DNA of 64,000 nucleotides from Haliclona indistincta (taxonomy: Eukaryota > Porifera > Demospongiae > Haplosclerida > Chalinidae). Position numbers and translations under genes: made by a program. Below are positions 22,349-33,645 of this stretch, piece after piece. The DNA lies in NCBI GenBank assembly GCA_964017065.1, contig OZ024792.1, positions 6,815,754-6,879,753 of the forward strand. The letters are read 5' to 3'. The stretch's first letter is position 1, and every line of letters starts with the position of its first letter. The notes below the pieces were generated by a model, which was not told the origin of the DNA, did not search any database, and saw only the letters and a list, made by a program, of their open reading frames with translations.

Positions 22349-25300
22349 ATGATGGCCGCCAGTGGTGGAATACCAGTACCTGTCCTAGTAGTCTCTCCTG
22401 ATGAAGACGGGAATGAGGAAATCATCTTGTCACTGACAAGCCTAGACAGGGGTGCTGAATGTGAACTAACCAGTAACGTCAGCTTGGAAGACACCGCCAT
22501 ATCTTCGGAGGTGTCCCCACTCGACATTCCCACTTCACAGTGTAGCCAGCTCCGCTGTAGTCTGCGGCAGCATGAGCTCAGCGATGCTGGCAGTGTAGCC
22601 AAAGATCCAATGTGGCGGGTGAACAAAATGACGGAAACTGGTGAAGAGTGCGGTTACGACATCGCTATACCAGATCCAGTCGAAGAGGAGTTCTACAGAA
22701 GAGTCGAAAAGTCAGTAGCGTGCTTGCGTCCTGCTCAATGCTGACTTACCGATATTATTGTTGATTGATTTTTTCTTTGCAGTAGTCAATCACACACGAC
22801 TTTCTATCCAAACAAAGCTGTTCAGATACGCCAGTGGCTTGGTGCCATGTCAGTACCTGAGACAGTGCCGGCAATGTTCGAAAGAATAATGAAGAAGAGC
22901 ACAGACCAAAGAGCACTGGTTGTACCGATAGTTGATGACAAACCAGCTCTGAAGATTGCAAGAAGCTGGACCTACAGTGAGTACTATGATGATTGCATTT
23001 TAGCAGCCAAGGGGTTTATCAAGGTGACATTATGTGCCACCCAGTCGGTGGTGACCCAGTTCATTTTTGTTCACATTCAGTATGGACTGGAGGTCCACCA
23101 CTCTGTGTGCATACTGGGACGACCCTCACCGACCTGGCACATTGCAAACATGGCTGCTATCATGGCTGGGTGTGTTGATGCACCTCTGTTTGTCACTTAA
23201 TTCAACACTATTTTATTCTTACAGTGCCAAGTCAGTTAGTATCGATTGGCATAGTTCTGCTGAAACCTGTTTGAAAATTGTCAACCACTGTTCAGCTGAT
23301 ATTATAGTAGTGGACAAACCTCATCAACTAGACAAGATACTAAAGGTCTTTGTGAACGTATTTAAAATAATTGCTCCATCCTTGCTCTTAGGTGATTTCT
23401 CAAATGACTTGTGTAAAGGCATTGATTTATTGCAATGGAGTCATTAAAGAGGAAAGCCTACCAAGTTCAGTCAAATGTCTTGAGGTATGTATTGTGTAGT
23501 AATTGTTAAAAATAACAGATGTTGTTCCCTGTCTCATATACAGTGGAAGCAACTACTGACGGATAGTAGCCTTACTGACGCAAAGCCACTGCTGTCACGA
23601 ATGAACAAGCTCAATTCAGGCAGTTGCTGCACTGTGATATACACTGCTGATATAATTGTATGTATCCACTCGCTCTACTGAACTACTAATACTCTACCTT
23701 ATAGTGTCCTGATGGTAAGCTAAGAGGAGTGATGCTGAGTCATGACAATGTGAGTTGCATTGTCTAATAATTGTGCATCAAATTGAAATTAACTTGCTAG
23801 ATTACATGGAGCTGTAAGAGTTTCGCTGCAGCTACTGAATGGGAACTGCACCAAGAGAGAGTACTTAGTCACATGTCACTAGCCGACATTAACTATCAGA
23901 TGATGGATATCTACGCCATGATTGCCAGTGGAGGATGCTGCTACTTCGTTCCTGACGAGGTGCACTGGTAATATGCCTTTTAGTGTTTTGATAATACTAC
24001 AGGAAACAGTGATGGATACATTGGCTAACGTTCATCCCACAGTGTTTCTTGGGGGGTCCAAGTAAGTTCACTACTGGCAGCCACAATGATCATCTGATGA
24101 TGCTTTTTCCAACTTTTAGACAGTGGGAGAGTATTCAGGATTTGATGCAGCGCTTTGACAAGGAAGAATGGAAGCACAAGATTCGTACACAATTGAGCGA
24201 CGATTCTGAATTGCTAGACAAGACAAAATTGAAGTTAAAATGGTGAGTTTGAGACAGACCGGGTGTGATTTTTTTTACATTCCTCTATGCAGTGATACTC
24301 TGGAAGAATGTGTTGATAGAGCCTTCAAACACAGCATCCTTAAAGCAGTTGGGTTGGAGAAGTGTCACTTGCCATTGCTGATGTCAAACGATATGGTATC
24401 CAAATCTACTCGTGTTTTCTTACAAAGTTTGGGCTTGCCTCTGTGGGAGCAATACGGAATAATTGAGACAACCGGTACCTAGCCAGCCATGATGATGCAT
24501 ACTATACTCATTGCTCATATTATAGGACCATTGTTCATAGCTAGCTCCATTGATGAATACTATATGTTATCTGGTGGATGTTACTTTGGTACAAAAGTGC
24601 GGTCTACCGATAAAGAGGTAATATTTTATGTTGCTGTATTTTATTTCTTTCATCACTACAGATACTAGTCAATGGTAGACAGGTTTTCATGGGGTATTTA
24701 CATGATTATCCATCCGCTGGTTTAGCTATGGATGCTATCATGTGCTCTGTGAAAACAGGAGTTGGTGGGCTAAGTACAAATATGGTGAGAATATACAACA
24801 TTGAACAGAACACTGATATACATGATCTTGTAGTACGGTGGTGTTACTATTACTGCAGGTGTGAAAGGTATCTGTACATTTTAATTTATCATTATTGCGC
24901 TTTACATCGATCACAGACATGATTGTGTTGAAATGTGATAAAACGGTGGCTTCTGTGCCATTGGAAAATGCCATATTGAAGGAGCTGCCTATAGCTAGAG
25001 AAGCCGTGGTTATTGGAAAAGGTCGTGAATACCTGACTTGCTTGATAACACTTAAGGTTTGTGACCAATAGTCATCACTGTACTCTCAATGCTGTTCTTG
25101 GTACAGACGACCGTATCTGACCAAGGCAACCTCGATCCTGAAGTAAGAACTACTCTAGCAAAGCATGAGTGCCAGGCTACCACTCTTGATGATTTCGATG
25201 ATCAAAGGAAAGCAACTATTGTGAATCAGTTGATGAAGCAAGCACTAGAGAACATCAAGAGAGACCATTCCAATTGGGTACTCAAATTATTAAAAATTAA

Positions 25301-25542
25301 CTTTGATACTGTAGCGTATTTTAGTTAAAAAGAATCGCTCTCCTGAGACCACTTGCAGAGAAACCCATTCCTCCTCATCTTGAACGCTGTAAGCACTTTG
25401 ATTGTGGTAACATTATCATTTTCTCTTACTTGTAGCAAAGAAACGAGAGTACGTTTTGGACAACTATGGATCACTGATTGAAGAACTCTACCAAGAACCC
25501 TTAATGGAGAAGATAGAAGCAAGTGTCCTCCGCTCACCATGA
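22349..25542 (+). CDS. ACSBG-like acyl-CoA ligase, copy C, degenerate P-loop
   Basis: Eighteen exons: 22349-22710, 22783-23023, 23081-23169, 23225-23345, 23392-23484, 23544-23657, 23705-23749, 23801-23959, 24003-24061, 24120-24242, 24293-24474, 24526-24617, 24662-24784, 24834-24867, 24917-25056, 25107-25277, 25325-25388, 25436-25542. The start could also be 22352 (MAASGG). ANL landmarks: SWTYSEYY, MLSHDNITW and YGIIETTG are kept; the P-loop position reads YTADIICPDGKLRG with two extra residues, and the TGD position reads KTGVGG. Exon 14 is unusual (YGGVTITAGVK) against the DSSVTITGVVK of A and B. The gene ends like copy B. Catalytic competence is doubtful for the same reasons. Confidence 0.85.
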
Positions 25543-25957
25543 GTTAGTCTGTCAGAACTGGATGCTGCAGTTGCTTGACCTTATTAGGTGGTCACTGTTG
25601 TTAATGAAATAATTGTTCACGAATACTGAAATACATACCAACATGAACTTAACTGATAGGTGTAACATCCAGCTGGGCTTTCAAGCTCAGAACACAAGAG
25701 AGGGAGAGCTTGTTTATAATTGCTAGTAACATGTTGAACTCATAAATGATAGAACGATGAACCTGATAGTTGTGAGAGAATCCATTGTTCCTGCTCAACA
25801 ATGATGATGCCGCTCTGTCTGTCACAGAACATCAGATGAACAATAGTGTGATGTTACTAGTTATTAATAATAAACAGCACTGTGCAATGTGCAATGCAAA
25901 ATTAATAATGAAGATGTAATAAAAATTGTGACAAAAATTACGCGATCTTGCGTATTC
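25543..25957. other. Intergenic region between ligase copies C and D
   Basis: The first part continues the 3' UTR shared with copy B. At about 25785-25860 there is a decayed match to the orphan exon region after copy A. No complete gene is visible. Confidence 0.4.
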
Positions 25958-26123
25958 TGACGTCACACCCACGTGCATATAAAGAGGTTCAGCATGTTTT
26001 GTTTTCAGAAAGTCTTGCTGCTACTTTTGTTCGTGGCTACTATCCGCAGTTCACCCAACTTCGCTTTGGTTAGTTCAAGCAACCGTTCATTTACTGCTTT
26101 GATATTATCTCTTTGATTTGCAG
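25958..26123 (+). promoter_or_regulatory. Core promoter and 5' UTR intron of ligase copy D
   Basis: A perfect CRE palindrome TGACGTCA (25958-25965), an E-box CACGTG (25970-25975) and a TATAAAG box (25978-25984) lie in quick succession. A donor at 26069 and an acceptor ending at 26123 define a 5' UTR intron like those of the other copies. An ATG in the first exon opens a signal-peptide-like frame, but it runs into a stop in the next exon and is not supported as coding. Confidence 0.55.
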
Positions 26124-26157
26124 AGCAACAGTGCAGCGGAAACAGTGTCGCTCAGCT

Positions 26158-29100
26158 ATGATGCGCTGTCGGAGTGCTCGTCTTCCACCGACCGAACTAG
26201 AGATGCCTGGGATAATGGTGACCGCCAGTACACCAGAACATGCACTTGTCAGCTCACCGCGTCCGATGCAAGAGGGCGAATATTTGTCCATCTGCACATT
26301 CAGCCCTAGAGGTTCTGCTAGTCCAGAAGGTAGTTCTAGCTTCAGTTCAAGCTCGGAGCTAGAGGCCGAGCTGGCCGTATTCGATGTTCCAAGGCGAGCT
26401 AGTCGAAGTCTGCGCGAACTCGTTTCGAGCCAGAGCGGACCACAAAGTCCGTTTCATGGATTTCCAGGTGCAGGGGACGACTTTGCTAGCTCACAGAAAG
26501 TAACCAAAGAAACTATTGATAAGCCTAAGGGTGCAGTGGACGACTTTGCTAGCTCACAGAAAGTAACCAAAGAAACTATTGATAAGTCTAAGGCAGAACT
26601 CCAGCTGCCGTAAGAGCAAGCATGCTGCAATACATTGTATTTTAAACTCTTCCTTCTCTTTTTTAGTTTGAAATATACCTATTGGACTGTCAATCCAACT
26701 AAAACTGTCGAGGACCGCTTCAAGCCAGAAGCAGACCTCAGCTTAAATGATGAAGCTCCAGAGACAGTGCCAGAAATGTTCAAGAGAATGGTGATGAACA
26801 ACATGGACCTGAAAGCACTGGTTGTACCACAGCCGGGGGAGGAGATCGATGACAAGCTATCACTGGATGAACATTCACTGGATGAAGTACTTATCAGAAT
26901 ACAGAGACGTGATAGTGGAAAGGAGCATGCTAAACCTGTAATAGATGAGGACCATCGGAAGACCTGGACCTATGGAGACTACTATGGAGAGTCCAAATTA
27001 GCAGCTAAAGGATTCATTCTGGTACTAAGTATTCTACAGTGGTAAGGCTTCATATTTTCTCCTCCTGCAGTGTGGGCTAGAGGTCCACCACTCAGTATGC
27101 ATACTGGGGTTCAATACACCATACTGGCACATTGCAAACATGGCTGCTATCATGGCTGGGTATGCTACCATAGTACAATATTATACATCTGTGACATCGT
27201 AATTTTACAGTGGTCTGTCAGTTGGTATCTACCTGAAGAGCACTCCCAAGACCTGTTCTGACATTATGGACCAGACGAAGGCTAACATTGTAGTGGTACA
27301 AATAACTGGAGATGGTGCCCTGCTAGAAAAGATACTACAGGTATCCATTAATAGCTTAAATAATAGGTATAGGCTCTTCCACTTGCAGGTCATTTCCGGC
27401 ATGACTCATTTGAAGGCGTTAGTCTATTTTGGTGGATCCCTGGCTGATGCCTACAAACCACCAGGAATTATATGCATCGAGGTACGTATACTAAACAGAC
27501 GATTTGCTGAATGATTTCCACACCATTTTTGTAGTGGGAAGAACTATTGGAAATTGATGAAGATAACAGTGAACAGCTAGAGCTGCTACTGCAAAAACGA
27601 ATGAATAACCTCGATCCATTCGGCTGCTGTTCTGTGATCTTCACCACTGATGTATGTGACCATCTGTACACAACTGTTCATGAATATGGCTTCTGTCTTC
27701 CAGTTTGATCAGTTTCAACGCGCTCAAGGAGTAATGCTGAGTCATGATAATGTCAGTTTATTGATTTTTAATAGCATGATTATCAATTGAGATCTTCAGA
27801 TTACATGGAGTTGCAAGCGTTTCGTTGAAGCCGCTGATTGTCAACCAGGCGAAGAGGTCATCGTCAGCTATCTACCTCTCTCGAATATCACTACTCAAAT
27901 GTTTGATATCTACGGCATGATTGCTTGTGGAGGTTCATGCTACTTCTCTCCCGAGGTTTGTTCAAAATTGTCTACTGCATCACTTACCTATTTCCCACTA
28001 GGGTTCATTACTAAATACTTTAGCTAATGTTCGTCCAACAATTTTCCTTGGTTTTGCTAGGTTTGTCAAATAGCATGTACGCAGTACATTATTGTTCATC
28101 TTTGTCTTAGAGAGTGGGAATCTATTAGAGAATATCTGGAAGTAGCAACCGTTCACATCAAAAGACTCGGCCTAAAGAACATAATTACCTCTGAACTTCA
28201 ATTGAATGATTATGCACTGCTTAACCGACTGAGGAAAAAATGGAAAGGGTATGTTGTTGTAGATAAAGAGAATGTCGAAATTAAAAACAAATATTTTTCT
28301 ACAGCTACACTTTGGATAAGGCTGTCAGTCGTGTCTACAGAAAAAAAATCGTGCTTTCAATTGGGTTGGATAGATGTCGTTTACTGCTGTCAGGATTCGC
28401 TCCGTTATCTCAAACAACACTTGCTTACTTGAAGCTTCTCGATTTGACAGTGTGCGACGTGTATGGAATGGCTGAGACCACTGGTAAGTAGACTATCATT
28501 TCTTACATTGGAGCTCGTTTACTCTTTCAGGACCATTCATTATTTCTGACAAGGATTATGTATATCTGGCGTGTGGCGAACCTTATCGAGGCATTAATCT
28601 GATGACCAACCCCAACCCAAATCTCAAAGAGGAGGTGATCTAACCCTCCAATCTTTATTCTTCATGCTCAATGTACATTATTTGCAGTTGCTAATAAATA
28701 GCAGGCAAGTGTTCATGGGCTACCTATTCAACATTGAAGCTACTCGCCACATCTTCTTCAAAAGAAGCTGGATCAGAACAGGAGATTGTGGTGAAGCTAG
28801 TGTAAGATAAAACCACATCAAGTGTGTGTCTTATTGTTCATTGTTTCCCACAGAAGGGCAAGGTCGCCATCACTGGTAGAGTTAATGGTAACTGCATCCA
28901 ACACATCACCACTTGCATCCCTGTGTAATATTTCTCATCTGTTACAGACATGATTACGTTGGAATCTGGTGTGAAGGTGGCTCCTGTACCAATAGAGTCT
29001 GCCATAATGAGGATGCTGCCAATGACTAGTGAAGCAGTGATACTTGGTGATGGTCGTGAATACCTGGTCTGCCTGATAACAATGAGGGTCTGTTTAAATA

Positions 29101-29627
29101 AAATATCTATTGCAAAATTAACTCCTTTCATACAGACCAAATACAATGAGGAGAAAAAGAAATACACTGATGTCATTGATCCACTTGCGGTAGAGATTTT
29201 GAAGGAAGAAGGCTGCACAGCTACGCGTCTTAGTCAGCTCAAAAAAGGAAACAATCCCAAGATAATCAACCGGTTGATGAGAGAAGCAGTTGAAAGATTC
29301 AACAAAGAAGAAAAGAGACATTACCACAAGGTATGTGAACTCGGTTAAAGGGAAAAAAATGAATTTCCTCATTTTAGATACGCAAGATTCACTTAATGGA
29401 CACAGCTTCAGAGTTAGCAAGTACTGCTCCATGTAAGTTCTAATGCATCATTGATCTGTATCACATATCATCATTCAGCTTATGAGGATGCCCAGTGGAG
29501 GCGTCTGTACATCATGGAGCAGTTTGGATCTATTGTCGATGATCTTTATCGCGATGAGTTGATGGATCTGACTGAAGCAGTGGAGACACTCAAGTTGAAG
29601 CCCGCCAGGGGAAGCAGCAAGAATTGA
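26158..29627 (+). CDS. ACSBG-like acyl-CoA ligase, copy D, most divergent
   Basis: Eighteen exons: 26158-26609, 26667-27021, 27071-27159, 27211-27340, 27388-27481, 27535-27651, 27704-27751, 27800-27955, 28002-28060, 28111-28248, 28305-28483, 28531-28634, 28688-28801, 28854-28887, 28948-29087, 29136-29330, 29378-29432, 29479-29627. The start is uncertain (26158 or 26203). Near the end of exon 1 a 21-residue unit (VDDFASSQKVTKETID core) is tandemly duplicated. Exon 2 carries an insertion of about 40 residues relative to A-C. The P-loop position reads FTTDFDQFQRAQG, the most degenerate of the four, but this copy alone keeps the Asp of the TGD motif (RTGDCG) and has YGMAETTG and GRVND in place of GRxKE. 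It is clearly diverging in function from A-C. Confidence 0.8.
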
Positions 29628-29783
29628 GAGACTGATTGACCCGCTGAAACTATTGTAGAATTTCATTGCCCCGTACATTGTAGTTGTACATTGCCTGATG
29701 TTGCTGTTTAATGAAAGTTTTCACTCTGCAAATTCGCACTTAGTCGCATTGTCGCAACACTCGATGAATTCACTCACGACAAC

Positions 29784-32700
29784 ATGGCGTCATGTCTTCT
29801 GACACTGGTACTGTTGATGGCTGTGGACATTGCCGCGTCGTCATGTATTAGCCCACACACCGTCCTCGTATCTGCCGGCGGAACTGACAGGGAGCAATGT
29901 TTAACAGGATTGTCCGTCGCTTGCTTCTCGCTCGACTACGCGCTCACAAGAGCAACCTCGTGTACTCGCATTCTCGTCAACTCAGATCAACACTTGTATA
30001 ACAGGATTTCTCTCATAGAACGTCAAGATATCATTGTGGAGGGAAACAGCACAAGGGTGTTCTGCGACGGGCCGGCTGGCTTGTCAGCTAGTCACTGCAC
30101 CAATTTGACCTTCACTGATCTGCATTTTCAGGGGTGTGGCTCAGAGTCTGCAGCAGCCATGGTTATGACAAAATGCTCAGACGTGACAGTTACCAAATGT
30201 TCCTTCTCAGATGGTAATGCTGGTGGTCTGGTTTTACTAGACGTTGCAGGCAACGTTGCCGTGACGGACACCACATTTTCCAATCTCTCGACAGCTGATT
30301 CTAACAGCAGTGTGAGTGGATTGCTGTTGGAACTAAACTCAACTTCAGCATCTGCCGGCAATTACACAATATCCAACTGCAATTTTTCGTATATCAGCAA
30401 CATGCATGATTCATCTCCTCCTCTTATGAGTTATGATAAGGGTACTGGAGGTGGTGCTGCTGTCATTGTTGGAGAAGGTTGCAACAGCAATGTCATTTCC
30501 ATCTCTGACTGTTTTTTCTCTGGGAATAAAGCCAGGATAGGTGGTGGAGCTTACTTGCTCATTAACGGTCATAGCAGTAAAAACATTGTCCTTTTAAGAA
30601 GACTTCAGCTTGATAACAATCTGGCTACTACAATTGGAGGTGGTATGTACATAGGCATCACGAATCCAGAGCTGATGCGTTCTCTACCAAAACAATTACT
30701 CGCTGGAGGTAAAGTACTAATACAAGGCACCACGTTTCTCAACAACAAAGCTGCTCATGCAGCCGGACTAGCTTATCAGAGCCTTGGACAAGCAAATGAA
30801 ACTACCAATGCAACTACTACGCTAGAAAATTGTCGATTTGAAGGAAATTCAGCCAGTTCATCAGGTGCTGCGATGGCTCTGTATAAATGGGAAGCTGGTT
30901 TTGGAGGGACACCAGTATCAATAGAGTTAGTGAACTGCAGCGTAGTGAATAACATTCTACCATTGAGCCTGTCCGTTCCTAGTATGGTTGCCGGCAATGG
31001 GATCATTTACACACACGGTATCCCCATTATTTTCCGAGAGCACACTATTGTCAGTGGTAGTGAGGGATCAGCTATTCTTGCGAGTTCTACCACTCTCTAC
31101 TTTTATGACACATTGTTATTCATTGGTAACAGAGGATATAGAGGTGGAGCCCTGTCACTTGTGAGTGGCTCCCGGGTCATCATTGAAAAGGGCGCCAATG
31201 TGAGTTTCCAAGATAACCATGCCCAGCTGTATGGTGGTGTATTGTATCACACGTTCCCTGTGGAAGGAGTCATCGGAATGAACCAATATTGTGTGTTTCT
31301 GTACGAGAACGACACGATAAAGGATGCGTCACTTTGGGACGCTGATATCTGGTTTATTAACAACACAGCAGGAGTTTCGGGTCAGTCCCTGTTCATTAGC
31401 AGTTCAGATAGCTGTCAGTTGAATTCTAATGGCAGACCATTTACTGAGACCAGCACTTATCATTTTTTTCCTGACAATCCACAACAGTTGAGCTCACCTA
31501 TTAAACGTTTAGACTTCGGTGGACAAGTCACTGTGGATGAAGACGGTTCGTTTCACACCAGTGCTATGCTTGGGCAAGAGATAGATCTGACTGTCACTGG
31601 TTTTGATATTTGGAACCAATCTGTCAATGGTTTTGCTGCTGTTCATCTTGCTTGCGTGAAGGAAGAGAATGGAGTGAAAACTACAACACAAGACAGCTGC
31701 CCCTATTCCCTTGGGGGAACTAAACTGGTTGAAATAACAACAGAAGATTCAAGAGAAAGAACTGCTTTCTTTGTCAAGGGAAAAATACCTGTCAAGTCAA
31801 TCAATGATCCTGTGCTTGTTTGGGTGACCACCCAGGATCCACCATCTGTTAGCTTTTTGTACCTGACTGTAACCAGCTGCAAGTTGGGCTATGTGTACAA
31901 TAGTGAACTCCAATATTGTGAGTGTTACAATTCGGAAAGTGTTGCTTGTCTATCGGACAGCTACACAAGTTGTGTACAGTATGGTTACTGGTTTGGTGAA
32001 ATTATGGACGGTCAATTTGCTCCATATCCATGCCCTTTTGGTAATTGTAACTACACAGTCGGTCAAAGCTGCCCAACAGAACAATGCGGAGGAGAAGGAT
32101 CGGCGTATCAGTTCTTCTGTAAGCTACCGGATGAGCCAGATAAAGCTGATGCACTTTGCCTCGGAAATAGAGGAGGGATTGTATGCGCTGATTGCAGTCA
32201 AAATCACACTTACTCTTTTGATGGTCTGATGTGTGCCCCAGACGATCAGTGCAGTATCGCATATATCCTTCTTCTCTTTTTATTTGTGGTACTGTTCTGG
32301 GTTGTGATTGTAGGTATGCTGCTTGCTGCAGTCAGGCTGGACCTGCACATGGGGTCAGGACGGATCTACTGTTTTATCTTCTACTTCAGTGTGCTCCAGT
32401 TCTTTGTAGGTGGTACGTTCCCCTCTTTCGGCTTGTATGCAATTGAGCTGACTCTATCCGGACTGATTCAGCTGGATCCAAAGGTGTTTGGTTTGATATC
32501 CGTATGCATCCCTGTGGATCTGAATAGCATACACTATACCATGATGCACTATGCTAACCCATTATTCCTTGCAATAGTAGTTGTGGTAATCATTTTGTTG
32601 TCCCGAAGGTTCTCCATCAGTAACATGTTTAAGCGAACTAGCCGCGGAATTAACACTATTTGCATCCTTCTTTATTTATCATTCTTTTCTCTTGCTTTCT

Positions 32701-33578
32701 CTTCTCTGCTTATCCTCAAACCAATGCAGTTTCAGAGCATCAGTACCCTCTATGTATCGATCGAGCCGACAATCACCTACTTTCATCCCACACAGCACCT
32801 TCCCTACGCACTTGTTGCTATTATGGTTGAAATACTGTTTGTTATACCATTCGTAACTCTACTTGTTCTTTATCCATTTCTGCTCCGATTTAAGAGACTC
32901 AACCTAACAAGACTGAAGCCTATTCTGGATGAGTATCAGTCTTGCTATAAGGACAAATTTCGCAGTTTTTCTGGTTTCTACTTGATTGCTCTTCAAATGA
33001 TATTCATGGTCTCTCTCTTCAATCTTGGTTCATTCAAATCCATCTTCTTTTTGCAGATATTTGCCGTTGTTATGCTAACAGTGCACTCACTAGCTCAACC
33101 ATACAGAGACCAATGGCTTAATGTACAAGACTCTCTGTTGCTATTCGATCTTATTTTACTCAGTATTCTCCACGGAAACACTGCCAACATTGTCTTTGAT
33201 GACATTCGTTGGTTGAAAACCATACTGTCGTACGTCTTAATTCTCTCACCTATTCTCTACATGATTCTGCTCTGCTTTGCGCCTGGTGTGAAATGGCTGC
33301 TAAATACTATCAAGAAGAGACGAACTGCTATCCATGAAATCCAGCAAGAGATCTCGTCAGCACAGCATTCAAACATGACAAATTTGGACAGAGAACCATT
33401 ACTCTTCTACGACTCGATCAATAGTGAACATCAACCGATTGTTACAGCCAATGGGAGACCCCTGCCGAGCTACAGCGTGGTATCACTGTCTGCTAGTTCC
33501 AACTGGAGTCCAGCAACTGAGAAATCAAGTGAACGGCTTCCATCAATCAATGAGGATGACAATAACACAGATTTGTGA
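29784..33578 (+). CDS. Intronless beta-helix ectodomain / multi-TM protein
   Basis: A 1264-residue single exon. It begins with a signal peptide (ASCLLTLVLLMAVDIAAS). The ectodomain to about residue 560 has repeats of the type found in polymorphic membrane proteins and right-handed beta-helices (FSGNKARIGGGAY, FLNNKAAHAAG, FEGNSASSSG, FQDNHAQLYGG). A Cys-rich stretch follows (about 700-825). About eight or nine hydrophobic helices then run from about residue 830 to 1170, starting CSIAYILLLFLFVVLFWVV. The cytoplasmic tail of about 100 residues is Ser-rich. I do not know its function; a surface receptor or adhesion role is inferred from topology. The absence of introns stands out among intron-rich neighbours and could reflect retroposition, though no poly(A) tract or parent is visible here. 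Confidence 0.85.
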   Translation: MASCLLTLVLLMAVDIAASSCISPHTVLVSAGGTDREQCLTGLSVACFSLDYALTRATSCTRILVNSDQHLYNRISLIERQDIIVEGNSTRVFCDGPAGLSASHCTNLTFTDLHFQGCGSESAAAMVMTKCSDVTVTKCSFSDGNAGGLVLLDVAGNVAVTDTTFSNLSTADSNSSVSGLLLELNSTSASAGNYTISNCNFSYISNMHDSSPPLMSYDKGTGGGAAVIVGEGCNSNVISISDCFFSGNKARIGGGAYLLINGHSSKNIVLLRRLQLDNNLATTIGGGMYIGITNPELMRSLPKQLLAGGKVLIQGTTFLNNKAAHAAGLAYQSLGQANETTNATTTLENCRFEGNSASSSGAAMALYKWEAGFGGTPVSIELVNCSVVNNILPLSLSVPSMVAGNGIIYTHGIPIIFREHTIVSGSEGSAILASSTTLYFYDTLLFIGNRGYRGGALSLVSGSRVIIEKGANVSFQDNHAQLYGGVLYHTFPVEGVIGMNQYCVFLYENDTIKDASLWDADIWFINNTAGVSGQSLFISSSDSCQLNSNGRPFTETSTYHFFPDNPQQLSSPIKRLDFGGQVTVDEDGSFHTSAMLGQEIDLTVTGFDIWNQSVNGFAAVHLACVKEENGVKTTTQDSCPYSLGGTKLVEITTEDSRERTAFFVKGKIPVKSINDPVLVWVTTQDPPSVSFLYLTVTSCKLGYVYNSELQYCECYNSESVACLSDSYTSCVQYGYWFGEIMDGQFAPYPCPFGNCNYTVGQSCPTEQCGGEGSAYQFFCKLPDEPDKADALCLGNRGGIVCADCSQNHTYSFDGLMCAPDDQCSIAYILLLFLFVVLFWVVIVGMLLAAVRLDLHMGSGRIYCFIFYFSVLQFFVGGTFPSFGLYAIELTLSGLIQLDPKVFGLISVCIPVDLNSIHYTMMHYANPLFLAIVVVVIILLSRRFSISNMFKRTSRGINTICILLYLSFFSLAFSSLLILKPMQFQSISTLYVSIEPTITYFHPTQHLPYALVAIMVEILFVIPFVTLLVLYPFLLRFKRLNLTRLKPILDEYQSCYKDKFRSFSGFYLIALQMIFMVSLFNLGSFKSIFFLQIFAVVMLTVHSLAQPYRDQWLNVQDSLLLFDLILLSILHGNTANIVFDDIRWLKTILSYVLILSPILYMILLCFAPGVKWLLNTIKKRRTAIHEIQQEISSAQHSNMTNLDREPLLFYDSINSEHQPIVTANGRPLPSYSVVSLSASSNWSPATEKSSERLPSINEDDNNTDL

Positions 33579-33645
33579 TTACATAGATTGAAATTTTAAT
33601 TTGAAAATGTGTTTTTGAAAAATGAAATTGTGTGTTAGAAACAAA

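Noticed and set aside
25993..26068. Signal-peptide-like frame upstream of ligase copy D
   Set aside because: Spliced in its own frame it reaches a stop within the next exon, and the other three copies have a non-coding exon at the same place.
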